Notes: a model not told the origin generated them from the letters alone. A stretch of DNA of 64,000 nt from Symsagittifera roscoffensis (GCF_963678635.1 NC_087066.1:32803301-32867300), one strand, 5' to 3'. Shown: positions 21,301-32,354, counted from the stretch's first letter. Program-made: numbers and translations.

Positions 21301-21415
21301 ATTTGGATACATATGCCGATTATAAGAGAAAGGTGGAACCACGCACTGAGTCAAGAGCCTTTCGAGCACTACTAAAAATCGGTGGCCCTCGAATAAAGAG
21401 CTTCACGGGCGTTAC
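18354..21415 (+). pseudogene. Ty3-type gag (disordered N-terminus, capsid, two zinc knuckles)
   Basis: Broken into pieces: 18,354-18,434 start, 18,542-19,147 acidic low-complexity part, 19,305-19,820 coiled coil (SRMTREAEQRELRLRDDMEK) followed by an RG-rich stretch (STRGRGSSSGYAAG), 19,877-20,179 and 20,173-20,607 capsid-like (DTWLEVMKLHFEEEYL), 20,571-21,443 zinc knuckles and C-terminus. The knuckles are CANCSLTDHHVSAC (about 20,586) and CFFCNFEGHFKSDC (about 20,745), both CX2CX4HX4C but about 40 residues apart, which is wider than usual. At least four frame changes separate the pieces. Confidence 0.8.
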
Positions 21416-22480
21416 GTGGAAGTCTATGGACCGTATCAAATGACGCTGAACGTGGATGGAATCAGTATCTACACTTGGACAACAGACAGTGACCAAATAG
21501 GGCAGATCTATTTGGGTGAAGAAGAACTTAAAGTCCGTAGGATAGGCCACGACGCCATGATGGAGCAAGACGCGCTTCACATTGGATACGAAGTAGATGT
21601 GACTGCACATCTGCTCGACACCAACGGGAAGAAAATCGGAGTCACAGGGCTTCTGGACACAGGAGCGGTATTGAGCGTGATGCCGATAAAAAATTGGGAA
21701 AGAATGGGCTTCACGAAGGAAGATCTAATTCCGACGAATCTCCGACTGGCCGCAATTTACGCGATCGAGGAGCGATTTACGTAGCAGGAAGAACACCAAT
21801 AATGGTCCTCCACATGGGAGGACGGGATCTTTGGATGAGCTTCCTGGTGGTAGAGAATCTGGATGACTCCGACCGATTCATCTTGGGCAGAGATTTTGTC
21901 AGGAATTTCGACATGGTGATTGACTTGAACAACGGTCTAATAAGGATTAGAAACCCGGAACGGATGTATGTTAGGAAACCAATTAATAGAATAAAAGCAG
22001 ATGAAAACAAGGTAACAATCTTTTTAGATAGAAAGGTAAAACTACAGGCTGTGGTTGCGATTTTTAGAATGAGGATTTTGAATTCGTTAAGTGATAGTAA
22101 ACAGGTTTGTTTGGTACCGAATCCAAATAGTCAAAGTTCAGTGATTTTATGTCGGAGCTTCTCGGTAACTCGAAACGGACTGTGTGCCAGAGTGCTATTG
22201 AACACACTGGACACTACGGTTTCAATCCAACGTGGAAAGAAACTTGGTTACGCTTTGCCGATGAGGACCGACTATGAGGAGACACAAAACTTGAAGAGAT
22301 ATAGTGTGAAAGACTGTCCTTATCATACCAAAAAAGATAAAATTTTAAAAAGGATTAATGAATTAAAATATATTCATAAACTTTTTTCAATGAAGTCTGA
22401 AACGGACGACGGTTTATCGAGCTGCTCGAATTTTCAGGAACGCCCCTCGTCATATGAACTAGAATCAGACAAAAACGGTT
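21416..22480 (+). pseudogene. Ty3-type aspartic protease and linker
   Basis: Active-site box GLLDTGAVLSVMP with the DTG at 21,656-21,664, followed after a frameshift (about 21,750) by LWMSFLVVENLDDSDRFILG (flap/second half, ILGRDFV). The remainder to 22,480 is a linker with no recognised domain (LNTLDTTVSIQRGKKLGYAL). By family the enzyme cleaves the Gag-Pol precursor inside the particle. The catalytic triplet is intact but the frame is not. Confidence 0.8.
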
Positions 22481-24154
22481 TTGCCAGAAATAGAACACTT
22501 GAAAAGGAAAACAGGCGAGGGAGATTTTGATTTTTTGCGGGCGGTTTTAAATCGGAATGCGGATGTATTTTCAAAACATAAGGCGGATATCGGTTGTTGT
22601 ATTTTCGTCAAACAGGAAATCAAATTAGAGGAAGGCGCCGTTCCTCATAGGGAAGGCGCAAGACGCATGACGCCATATAAGTCGGAAGCGTGCCGAGCGG
22701 AAATAGAAATGTTGTTCGAATACGACATGATAGAACCACCGAAATTGTCGTGGGTTTGCAGGGTAGTCATGGCAAAAAAGAGGGGGGTAGCTTAGGTTCT
22801 GTTGCGACTTTCGCTACTTGAACGCGGTGACAATAAGAGATGCGTACCCGATACCGCGGATAGACGAGGGTCTCTCTAAACTTGGTGATGCTAAGTTCTT
22901 CACCACACTGGACTTGGGTTCTGCCTTCTGGCAGGTTCCTCTGCGGAAGAAGGATAGAGAGAAGACAGGATTCGCATGTGAATTGGGGTTGTACCAGTGG
23001 AAGAGGATGCCCTTCGGCTTGTGCAACGCAACGACCACTTTTCAAAGACTGATGGCTCAGGCTTTGACCAGAGTGACGAAGAAATACGGGAATATTGTGA
23101 TGTGTTACGTGAATGACGTGGTCATAGCAAAACCAACCCTGGAAGACCACATTGATTGGCTCGACGAGGTCTTTGGATGCATGAAAAGAGCAGGCTTGAA
23201 ATGCAAACCATCCAGATGTGAAGTCCTAGGTATTCAATCAAGTATCTAGGAAGAATGGTGGACATGCATGGCGTAAGGCCGGACCCGGAAGCAGTAGAGG
23301 CTGTGTTGACATAGAAGGCTCCCAGAACAGACACACAACTCATGAGCTTCCTAGGGTTTGCCAATTATTACCGCGAGTTCATAAAAAGATATACAGACAA
23401 GGTGTATCCAATGCAGAGGCTGATGCGCAACACAAGAAAGAAGTTCGAATGGAACGAAGAAGCACAAGTTGCCTTCGAAAACATAAAGCGGTAACTGTGC
23501 GAAGCGCCAGTGCTAGGCATGCCTACAGAAAAGGGCATGTATGTTCTTGACCGAGACGCAATAGTAGTAGCCATCTCAAGAATACTGCATTAGGAGCAGG
23601 AATGGAATGGAAGAACAGTTCTCCGTCCCATTGCATATGGCAGTAAGGTGTTTAGGGACACTGAGCTGAAGTATGGTGCACCGAAAGCAGAAATGTTTGC
23701 AGTAGTCACATTCGTGGAAAAGTAACGCGCATACTTGAGGAGCGCTCTCTTTAGGTTACGCGTGAACAACAGAGCGTTATCCTGGTTGATGGACCAGAGT
23801 TATATTGGTAGATGGATAGTAAGATTAGATGGCTACCACATGATAATCGAGCACAGGGAGCGTGACAAACACCAGAATGCTGGCAGCCTCAGCAAGAAAA
23901 CCGAGTTCAATGAAAGATTGGAACAGAAGCAAGCCAATCAGGCAGAAATCAAGGAAGGATTCTCGTTTCTGGACAAAGAAACTTATGAAGCGCTTACCTT
24001 GACGAGGTTGGACAAGTCTGGACATCCTATTCCAGGACATCCTGAGGTACCTGTAGAGAAAGTAGCCGAGATAAAGATTGTATCCAAGGAGGACCCGGTG
24101 CCTTGGATCTGTTGCTGCGCTCAAACCTGGTCCAGCAGGAACTCTCTCGCATAA
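22481..24154 (+). pseudogene. Ty3-type reverse transcriptase and RNase H
   Basis: RT boxes: AVPHREGARRMTPYKSEACR, YPIPRIDEGLSKLGDAKFFT, TLDLGSAFWQVPL (first catalytic Asp), KRMPFGLCNATTTFQRLM, CYVNDVVIA. The last reads YVND (23,106-23,117) instead of YVDD. FLGFANYYREFI begins the connection. RNase H boxes are also damaged: VLDRDAIVV, AEMFAV, RVNNRALSWL and HQNAGSLS, where Asp is expected in RVDN and NADS. Several stops (for example 22,793 and 23,247) and a 1-nt-type shift near 22,795 are seen. Confidence 0.88.
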
Positions 24155-25077
24155 ACATAAACAGCTTCTCATTGTTGGATAAAACAGTGCAGGTCACACC
24201 GCAAGTGACGCAGATGCTGGGTGGATTGTTAGAGAGAGAAGTGACCAGAGATGAACCCGAGTGGGCAGCAGCTATGGCATCAATGACACTCAGTGAGAAG
24301 GTGAAGATCATGCCGTCAATACGACAACACAAAGATAATGAGAGGGATTGTAGGACAATAGTTCAGCAACTAATGTCCTCAATACCCTGAGAAGTTTTAA
24401 CAATTACTTCATACAAACGGAAAGAACAGGGGAACGATACAAAAAAGAAAACCGTTACCTTTGATGACCAGAGGAAGGAAGTTGAGGAAGTTATTTGAAG
24501 CCTAGAGCAAGAAAATTTGTCCGGGGAGACGGACGGTGAAGAGAGAGGGCGAGTTCAGGATCGACACCCGGGACAAGAAAGTTTGTCCGGGGAGTTTGAT
24601 GTAGAAGAGAAAGTTTCTGATGAGGAACAGGACCAGCAGGACAAAATTTTGTCTGGGGAGTTCAGGTGGATGAGCAGAACGCACAGAATTGACACAGGAG
24701 AGGGAACAGGCTCCATCGCAGACTCTTCAATAGATGACAGTTCCCGGAATTCAGGAATTGACACATTCTCAGACAGGAACGCGAACTCAGGATCGGAGCT
24801 ATCAGAGCAAGCGACCCACACACTTCTAGTGGAGACTCTAGCGAGGAATCTCGACAGGGAGGTTTATCAAGACCCTGACAGTGATCGCTACCTCATTCCA
24901 AGTGAAAGAGTCTTTGACAACGCAGCAATTGATCTGAAAACAATAACAGTATCGAAACGTTCGATAAGCTTGCTGCCGCAAAACGAGGTAGTCAGGACTG
25001 ATCTTCAACCGTTAAAACAGGAAACACAGCCGTTGGCGAAGATTTGGTGCTCTCGGACCTACTAAGAGCGCAGAGAA
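24155..25077 (+). pseudogene. Acidic spacer between RNase H and integrase
   Basis: About 300 codons without a recognised fold, in two main frames (24,103-24,390 and 24,517-25,065). It is rich in Asp/Glu/Ser and contains three LSGE phrases (LSGETDGEE, LSGEFDVEE, LSGEFRWM) spaced 22-25 residues apart, plus LARNLDREVYQDPDSDRYLI. Most Ty3-type Pol proteins have a much shorter link here. Its coding nature is supported by composition and continuity, not by homology. Confidence 0.6.
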
Positions 25078-26269
25078 ATGACCGCACAAAATGTCCGCAT
25101 AACGGGAAGGTTATATCCGAACAAGGACGGAATCGTGGCTTGCAAGAGAAGAGAAGAAGATAAATTCCTGTACAAATATAGCGCGATATTGTTGCCGCAA
25201 CTCTATCAGACAGAACTTTTATTCATGTCGCATGATCAGATGGGCCATCAGGGAATCGACAAAGTATACCAGAGGATCCTGAAACGCTTTGAGTGGCCTG
25301 GAATGAAAAAGGTATGCGAGAAGTGGGTAAGAGCGTGTCTGTCATGCCAACAGGTCAAGGATCCAAGGAAGTTGCAATTTCCCTTGCAGTCGATCGAGTC
25401 ATCTGAATTTAACGGGGTGGTGCAGTTTGATCACCGAAAGATATGCATGACAAATACTAGTTACAATCAAGTCTTGGTCATGATAGATCACTTGACGAAG
25501 TATGCAGAGGCCGTGCCATGCATAACCGCCTCAGCAGATGAGACGTGCAATCACCTAATCGATACGTGGATAGCGAGACATGGTTTCAATCCGACAACGG
25601 GACAGCTTTCGTGGGAGAACTTACAAAAGAGCTCATGAGACGTTCACAGGTGGCTCAGGCTCATTCCACGACTTACCATCCCCAGACGAATGGCATAGTG
25701 GAAAGGCAGAATCGAACGTAAGTGTCGATGCTGAAAGTATATTGTTCCAGGTAAATGACCGATTCGGACAGACATCTTCCACAGGTGATGGGAGCTTATA
25801 ACAGCACACAACACTCCACCACCGGAGTTAGTCCACACATGATGCTAACCGGACACGAGAAGTCTCTGTCCTTGACTTGCTTCGACCCAGAGTATGAGGG
25901 AAAAAAACTTCTCCACTGGTCTATGTACAGGATGTGATTAGACGTCAACAGGAGTTAAACGACTTATCTAGACGGAACACTCAGCAGGCACAGGCAAGGC
26001 AGAGGAAAAAGTTTGATAAAAAAGCAGACGGTACAAAACTTTACTCGGTAGGAGACTACGTATGGGTTTTTCAGAACGTTATACCGCCGAAAGGAACGAT
26101 AAAGTTCCTGAAAAATTGGAGGGGACCTTTCATGATTACGGAAGGGCACCAGGAGGGACGCTTTTATAGACCGAGTACTGGCCGAGCCGCCCACTACGAG
26201 AACATTAAGCCACACAACCCATCGACAGAAGACTGGTGTATACCTGCAGACATGGATGAGGGGGACTGA
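25078..26269 (+). pseudogene. Ty3-type integrase
   Basis: HHCC zinc-binding domain: SHDQMGHQG (about 25,231) and CLSCQQVKD (about 25,336). Catalytic core: Asp in VVQFDHRK (25,429), Asp in SDNGTAF (25,593) and Glu in GIVERQNRT (25,701), giving the D,D(35)E spacing. C-terminal GPF-type box: KNWRGPFMITE (about 26,113). Frame changes occur near 25,590, 25,740 and 25,925. By family it joins element cDNA to host DNA. All three catalytic residues are still encoded although in different frames. Confidence 0.9.
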
Positions 26270-26840
26270 CCCTGCTTGTGATGTCAACGAGAAGCGCACC
26301 AGGGAAAAGAACGATGGAAATGAGGTCGTAGAGGGAGGAACAAGTCCACCACTGGACCTGGATCCCAACGAGGTGATTCAAGCGGATGTTAAAACCTTAT
26401 CCTACGCAGAGGAGGTCTGGCAAGACCCCGAACAAATGAAGGTCCCCTAGAATTTGGAACCAGATCGTCCGTTTACGATACAGACTCGACAGAAGGACAT
26501 GACAAGATCCAGGAAGAACTATAACCTTTACGGCGATGACTTCGTAGTGGACAGTATAGGTCTAAAGAAGATAGTTGAAGCAGTGGTGGGTCTAGAAGGA
26601 ATAACCGTGTCGCAAGAAATCGACATAGTAGATGACCACGATGAGGAATGGATCGAGGACCGGTCGAAACAGGAGGTAGAATTCGACGACGAGTAAAAGC
26701 AGTCCTACGAACAAGAGTTGACGAATCTGCTTGTCTTGGAGTGGCTGAACGAAATGACGTCGGACCCAAAGGAGACCAGTGTCACGATTCAAGATGTAGA
26801 TCGTGAAAGCATGAAATACATAAAAACCGGAAGAGAGGAT
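26270..26840 (+). pseudogene. Post-integrase acidic tail of the Ty3-type element
   Basis: Follows the integrase directly: DLDPNEVIQADVKTL, then from 26,454 PFTIQTRQKDMTRSRKNYN, VVDSIGLKKIVEAVVGLEG and KETSVTIQDVDRESMKYIK. Stops at 26,448 and 26,694 interrupt it. No domain is recognised. It links the integrase to the macro-domain-like module and is part of the same decayed polyprotein. Confidence 0.6.
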
Positions 26841-27549
26841 CCTTGCTGAGCTGCCCAAGAAGGGCAATTACTCATTCCGGCTTTCAACCTCGACTTGATA
26901 TCCGGTATGCGATCGACGGGGACATCAATGGATATTTTTGTCCGTGGAGTGGGGGTGGGATTGCAAATTTATTAATAAAAAAATTAAGAGCATCAAGAGA
27001 GACAGGTGATCTAGAAGCAGAAACAGGCGCGGACCCTTAGAAACCGGACATAGGGAGGGTAGTTGAGTCATATTTTATTTCCCCAAATGAATACTCAAGT
27101 AGCATAATATTGACAAAATGCAATTTCATACTCACAAACAGAACATGTGCGATAGCAATCAAAGCAGTCATGAGTTTTAAAACAGCATTAGCCGCAGATT
27201 TTAAGATAGAATATAAAAACATAGAATTCCTTTGGAAGCAAAGACCAGGAATAAGGGGCGTAGCAGCCTTGCCTTCGGCGGCGTCGCAGAAACCGAGAAA
27301 ATATCAATGCTTCTTGGTGACACGGGCGACGGAGAAACGGCACGTGGACCCGGAAAACCTAGTCTTGTCCTTGACGAGATTGAGAGACTTCCTTGTGGAA
27401 AGGGAAGTGAAGGAGCTCTCGCTTCCAGTGCACGATCCGAACAGAGGACGACTGCCTCCACGGGAGCTGTACGCACTGATACACGTAATCTTCTCTGATA
27501 CTAATATACAAGTATACTTACAAAAGAAATATTTCTTAAGTATAAGCTG
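26841..27549 (+). pseudogene. Macro-domain-like module at the Ty3 C-terminus
   Basis: After a frameshift near 26,918 one frame runs to 27,549 with a single TAG (27,038). Features: GYFCPWSGGGIANLLIKK (about 26,930), SIILTKCNFILTNRTCAIAI, LAADFKIEYKNIEFLWKQR, PGIRGVAALP, CFLVTRATEKRHVDPENL, LSLTRLRDFLVEREVKELSL, PNRGRLPPRELY and HVIFSDTNIQVYL. The order (GVAALP, LVT-K/R, S-L-LR-F, V-LSLP, G-L, I--VFSDT-I-V) resembles ADP-ribose-binding macro domains of the OARD1/TARG1 type. If correct, it would bind or remove ADP-ribose. Homology is judged by eye only. Confidence 0.5.
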
Positions 27550-27928
27550 AGTTTAGGTGGTATACAGGGCGATGTTGTACTAAAAGTGTGTTGTGTGTGA
27601 TATGTGTGTTATGTTTTATGTTATTAAGACCCTGGGTAAGAAGGGGTTAGTGACCATGAACAACCGAATGACGATCTTAGGAATAGATCCAAAAATTGGA
27701 CTGTCCAATCTTAGGTCGAGTTCCAAAATTTTGGAAATGGAATGATTTTTAAAAATTTTAATATCAAAATCTCTTTATCTGACTGTTTTAAGCAAACTTT
27801 AATATAAAATTAGTGTAAAGCTGACAAATGTGATATTCGTGACCTCTTTTCTAGATCCTGATTGATCGTTGAATTACTCACTTAATTTCAAATCATCGAA
27901 TCGATAGTAGAATCAAAACTGCAACAAA
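27550..27928. other. Non-coding spacer after the Ty3 pol
   Basis: AT-rich with TGTG-rich stretch (27,586-27,620). The sequence just before the next ATG (27,929) contains ATCGAATCGATAG, loosely like ATCGAATTGAGTG ahead of gag at 18,314. No LTR boundary recognised. Confidence 0.35.
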
Positions 27929-29048
27929 ATGGACAAGTTCAACTTGGACGAATTGATGGATCTGGCAGAGGCATATGTGGGACTGATGATAGATGCGATC
28001 TATCGTCGGCTGATGGATCGAGACTTCGCTTTGAAGGACCCAGAGGTAGTCATGTTGCTGACAGCCTTAACCAAAATCTTGGGGCATGATAACCGTGGGG
28101 ACCGCCCCACGGAACTCTTATTGATGGCAGCATATGGAGAAAGAGGAGTACTAGACCGCCCAAACATGAGAGTGATGAGGTGGAGAAACAGGGCTCTCTC
28201 AGGGAGTGACTTGGCGAACGAGCCTGGCTTGGGAAGTTCGAGGACCTACCAACCAGGTGAGATGCCTTTGCCCACCAAGCCTAGGCCTGGACTGAGGAGG
28301 ATGCATCAGGAAATGAACAGCGAGGCTGCCTCGTCTAGTTCACAACTGAGAGTAGCTGCGCCACCAAAGAGGGCTAGAGTAGAAGAAGAGGTTCAAGCGT
28401 ACGAAACCATGCAAGGTCTTGATGGAATCACCAAGGAGAAGTAAAATAGAAGGCGCTGCCAGAGTACCTTTCTTGGGAACGTTGACCGAAGAAGAGTGGG
28501 AGGTGCATCACAGAGACCATGAAAATAGGACGAGATGTAGAATGGATAGAGTAGCCTTCATGGAAGAGGTCGGGACATTATTTCAGAGCTACGGTACCCA
28601 GTCTATTTTGAAACTAGGTCTCAACCGACCACTAATGCGGGAGGTCCTTGACAAACTCGACGAGTGTGAAGGGGGATTGAGCAAGTTGTTGATCGACTCA
28701 GCCACTGACAAAAGTGAGGCAAACTCTTCTATCAAGATGACGCCACAAGAAGACAAAGGAGAAGTAGTATATCTGTCAAGAACCCAGAGGGGAACAATGC
28801 GATCAAAAATGGTAATTGATAAGGTTAATGAAATGAACATGAAACTGGACAGCAAGGTGATATTGAGTAAATCGGGAAAGACAAAGCTGGATTCTGAAAT
28901 ATTGATGAAAGCTGTCAACAAAGCGAAAAGAAAACACGTCGAAGGAGCTATGGATTTGGGACAGGGTGATGATCGAATGCCTGGCACAGACCGGATGCTG
29001 ACTGATGTAGCAATGGTGCCACCTATTCTCATGGCAGGGATAAAATAA
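27929..29048 (+). pseudogene. Unrecognised frame X, part 1
   Basis: ATG at 27,929 after an AT-rich leader. Frame one (171 codons) is acidic and helical at the start (DELMDLAEAYVGLMIDAIYR), then Pro/Arg/Ser-rich with a basic PPKRARVEEE stretch that could be a nuclear signal. It overlaps the next frame at 28,419-28,444, consistent with one 1-nt shift. Frame two (to 29,048) contains FLGTLTEEEWEVHHRDHENR and long charged helices. Codon composition resembles the Ty3-type gag-pol rather than the non-LTR elements. It may be an extra ORF of that element; no family recognised. Confidence 0.5.
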
Positions 29049-30004
29049 ACTGGTTACAAAACCAAGAGGAGCAACCACACTCTGACTGGAGCAGCATTAG
29101 AAATGGAGATACACAGCCAATGTGGAGAGAGTACTATGAAAGACTTTAAACCGTCTCCCATGAACCACGGAAAGGGAAGTGTCGTAGGACAGCTAGTCCC
29201 AGTAGAATATAACCGACTGACAGCGTCGGAAACTGTAACAGTAGATGAACCCGCCAGTGGATACATGGAGATGTTGGAGTACAGGAATTCGGCCAGAGGA
29301 CACTTAATGGCTCTGGAAGACAAAAGTGCCATGGAAGGTTATTTGGAGACAATGATGCAAGGCACCACCCTGAAGCAGAAGGCATACGGGACTCTGGTAT
29401 CGTCTGAAATGCATGCAGAAACGATCGAGCAGTTGGTGAGCCTTCCATGGAGAGCGGTAGTGTTATGATACTTCGAAGAGGAAATGAGAACCACGCCGAA
29501 GATAGACGCTCTGATAGCAGTACCTTACGTGAGAACTGAGCTACAATTGAGGTTCTCTTGGTGCATGATTGGACTGACGGGGAATATGATTCAGTAGAAA
29601 GGAAAAGCTCGAAGGAAGAAAAGGTGTTCTTAGTGACAATATGAGAGATTTGATAACCCAAGAGGGAGCAGCAATAGCGTGCGCGAAGCGGAGAGACGCT
29701 CTCTGTTTCATTCGGTTCATGGTAGAACAAATTTTAGTGCCAGCATTGAGCACTTGTGTCAAGATGCTAAGAAAAGGCGACGAACGAGCGAAAGCCTTGC
29801 TGAACAAGACGTACAGAGGGAACTGAACTCAGACTGTAACCTGCGTGATCTTAACATCATCTATAACTCGATGACGACAGCCTCTAAGAGCAACGGAGAA
29901 GACAAAGTAGAGTTGCCTGGCTGTGGACCAGAGGACTGGGTCAAACCTGGTAGCTGTCTCGCAGGAGTCTGTGGACTGGAAGGTCACATCTGTGGAGGTC
30001 TGGA
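29049..30004 (+). pseudogene. Unrecognised frame X, part 2
   Basis: Continues the second frame of part 1 beyond the TAA at 29,046: SGYMEMLEYRNSARGHLMAL, then after stops and shifts at 29,460-29,640 a stretch with QDAKKRRRTSES and a cysteine-bearing end PGCGPEDWVKPGSCLAGVCG (about 29,920-29,990). The Cys/Gly-rich end might be a small metal-binding or disulfide-rich region. It is cut off where the next non-LTR copy begins. Confidence 0.4.
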
Positions 30005-32085
30005 TTGCATAAAAATTATGATTGCACTGATCACCTGATCACAAAGTTTCTCATCTGTCATTAGAGTGCCCGGTGACTGAATGCAAGCCAGTGTTGCAAA
30101 ACTTCAGAAGCTTCCGAAATGCAGACTACGAGGTATTAAATGATTACCTATTGAAAAATCCGTTCGAGCCTTTCTCTTATACTAATATCAACAACATGTA
30201 CGATGAGCTCCACCAGTATCTCGCAAAGCAATTGAGATATATGTTCCCAGAAGAACAAGGCACAGACAGCGTCTTCCTCCTTGGATCTCTAACTTCACTT
30301 CATTTTTTTTGAAGAAACTGATTATAAAGAGAATTCTATCTAAAGTAAAGCCGATTAACTATAGAAACAAAAAACATAACTGAAAAATTTAGTGACAGAA
30401 TCGTCGGAACAAGACAGGGAAATCTACCAGAACAAACAGCTTCACTCCAGAAAAACAGATCGAATTTTCAAGCACTTAAAAAGTCTCAAGAAATCTCCCA
30501 GTCTACCAAAAATTCTGATTAAGGGTGAATCTCAGTGTACCATTCTTAACAAACAAATCAACATGCTGAACGAGTTCTTCCACTCAGTGTTCACTCCAAA
30601 AAACTATTCAGTATAAAATTTATGGAAACTGAAAATCCGACATTAACAAATTTCAACATCTCTAAAACGACACTTCACCTCATTGTATCCTCGCTAGATA
30701 CTACTAAGTCTCGTGGTCCAAAAAGTTTACCACCTGTCTTTTTCCAAAGACTTCCCGTAATTTTTGAGAAATCCTTCGAAAACTGATTAAGAACATAAAG
30801 AGAGTCCGCGAGACACCCGACAAATGGAAAGTTGCTGCTGTAACCCCAATCCACAAAGACAGACGAAAAGAACAAAACTAACGACCAGTCTCACTCCTAG
30901 ACATTGATAGCAAAATTCTTGAGAAATCTATATACATTACACTCTATGAACACTTCTGTCGTTACTTAACACTTCACCAACATGGATTTTCCAAGTTCTG
31001 TTCTGACCAAGGATTATCTGTTCTGACGAATATGTTGTCATTTCTGCAGATGATACCCGAAGCACTGGACAGCGATCCAAACTCAGAAATTGTTGCGTTC
31101 TACGCTGATTTTTCGAAAGCGTTCGACGAAGTACCTCACCTCGAACTGGTGAAAGACAGGAGTAGGAGACTGTCTGCGTGAAATCATAATAAAATACCTG
31201 AACAACAGAAAACAATTTCAGCTGTTCGGAAGAATTTTTGGCAAGTACAGGATGATTTAAATCAAGTTGAAATCTGGGTCAAAAAGAAAAAGATTGAGTT
31301 AGCAATATACAAGTGTGTAAAAAAAACTTTCAGATGATAGGACCGAAGTTACAAGCTGATGGATACAAAACGGGATGAATCTAAAACCGTAAAAGACCTC
31401 GGAATTGTTGTAGCAGAAGATCTAACATGGAAAGCGCACATTGATAAACGACTGAAGAAAGCGAACAAAAGACTCTACATGATCAGAAGGAATGTAGCTG
31501 TGAACGAAAAAACCTTCAATAAGCTTGGTCTGTACAAATCGCTCATTCTGCCAATCCCGTTATATGGATTCTCGTGTGTATCTTCCTCCCGAGCAGAACT
31601 CCATTCTCTTGAACGTTTTCAAAAAAAAGTTTGTCAGATGGAGAACAGGTATAAAGGAATCGTGCTATTGAAATCCGTTACGACTTCTGATTTTTCTGCC
31701 AATCGAATGTTCATTCAATTGAGTGGTATTTAGTTCATAGCGAAGGTTATGACAAAAAAAGACGAGATTTTTAGTTTACCTGAGCGTCAAGACCCCCAAA
31801 GAAGAATCCCGGAAGTGTTTAAACAATACAAGACGAGGACTGAAAAAGCCAGAGGTGAATCTGTCTTCAGAAACTGCAGGCTTGTTAATCGAATCGAGAA
31901 AAACATCGACATCAGTAAACCTATCGGATTAAAAAGTAGATTGATCAAAATCATGTGGAAATTTGTTGACGAACGATTCTCAGAAACAAATGTCTGCACG
32001 TGGCAACAGATGCAGAATTTATCGGACGACTTTAGTTCAATTTTCTACTTTTGGGACCATGCGCTCTTCAGCTAGCTTTAAATCC

Positions 32086-32118
<33 letters not shown>

Positions 32119-32124
32119 GCAACG

Positions 32125-32157
<33 letters not shown>

Positions 32158-32171
32158 ACAAAAACAACAGC

Positions 32172-32230
<59 letters not shown>

Positions 32231-32235
32231 GCTGC
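30005..32235 (+). mobile_element. 5'-truncated non-LTR copy (element IV type) with (CAA)n tail
   Basis: Begins inside the endonuclease (KNYDCTDH at about 30,014, equivalent to IYNCSDH in element IV). It continues with the linker (DYLLKNPFEPFSYTNINNMY), RT pieces (DTTKSRGPKSLPP, KWKVAAVTPIHKD, FYADFSKAFDEVPHLELV) and thumb (VKDLGIVVAEDLTWKAHIDK). About 65 residues containing the PQGS and FADD boxes are missing between NNRKQFQLF and EIWVKKKKIELA (near 31,240). The end CTWQQ... lacks part of the cysteine cluster. A (CAA)n tail follows. Confidence 0.8.
32088..32230 (+). repeat. (CAA)n microsatellite tail
   Basis: About 140 bp of CAA repeats with a few CAT, CAG and CGA variants and one AAA interruption. 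It directly follows the RT copy. A short (CAA)5 also follows element IV at 44,985-44,999, so CAA repeats are probably the 3' tail of this subfamily, expanded here. Open frames across it (poly-Gln, poly-Thr, poly-Val) are artefacts. Confidence 0.9.
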
Positions 32236-32354
32236 CATTTAGCTTGGATGATGTCAAGAAGACTATTACGGAACGTTAAACGTGTGCTTATCGCTAGCCG
32301 CATTTCTTAAAAACCTTTGGGGAGATGGTAATTATTAAATAGTTTCAGTTAAAT

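Larger units (their letters stand above)
18354..27549 (+). mobile_element. Decayed Ty3-type LTR retrotransposon, internal region
   Basis: Gag (with two CCHC knuckles), protease, RT, RNase H, a long acidic spacer, integrase and a macro-domain-like tail follow one another on the plus strand in the Ty3 order (RT-RH-IN). Many frameshifts and stops make it inactive. LTRs were not identified by eye on either side; the right side may be cut by the non-LTR copy starting near 30,005. The element family is inferred from domain order and motifs only. Confidence 0.85.

Noticed and set aside
27929-30004. Envelope gene
   Set aside because: No signal peptide, membrane anchor or cleavage-site pattern could be seen in the frames.
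31963-32310. Poly-Thr, poly-Gln and poly-Val frames
   Set aside because: All come from the (CAA)n tract on both strands and have no independent coding support.
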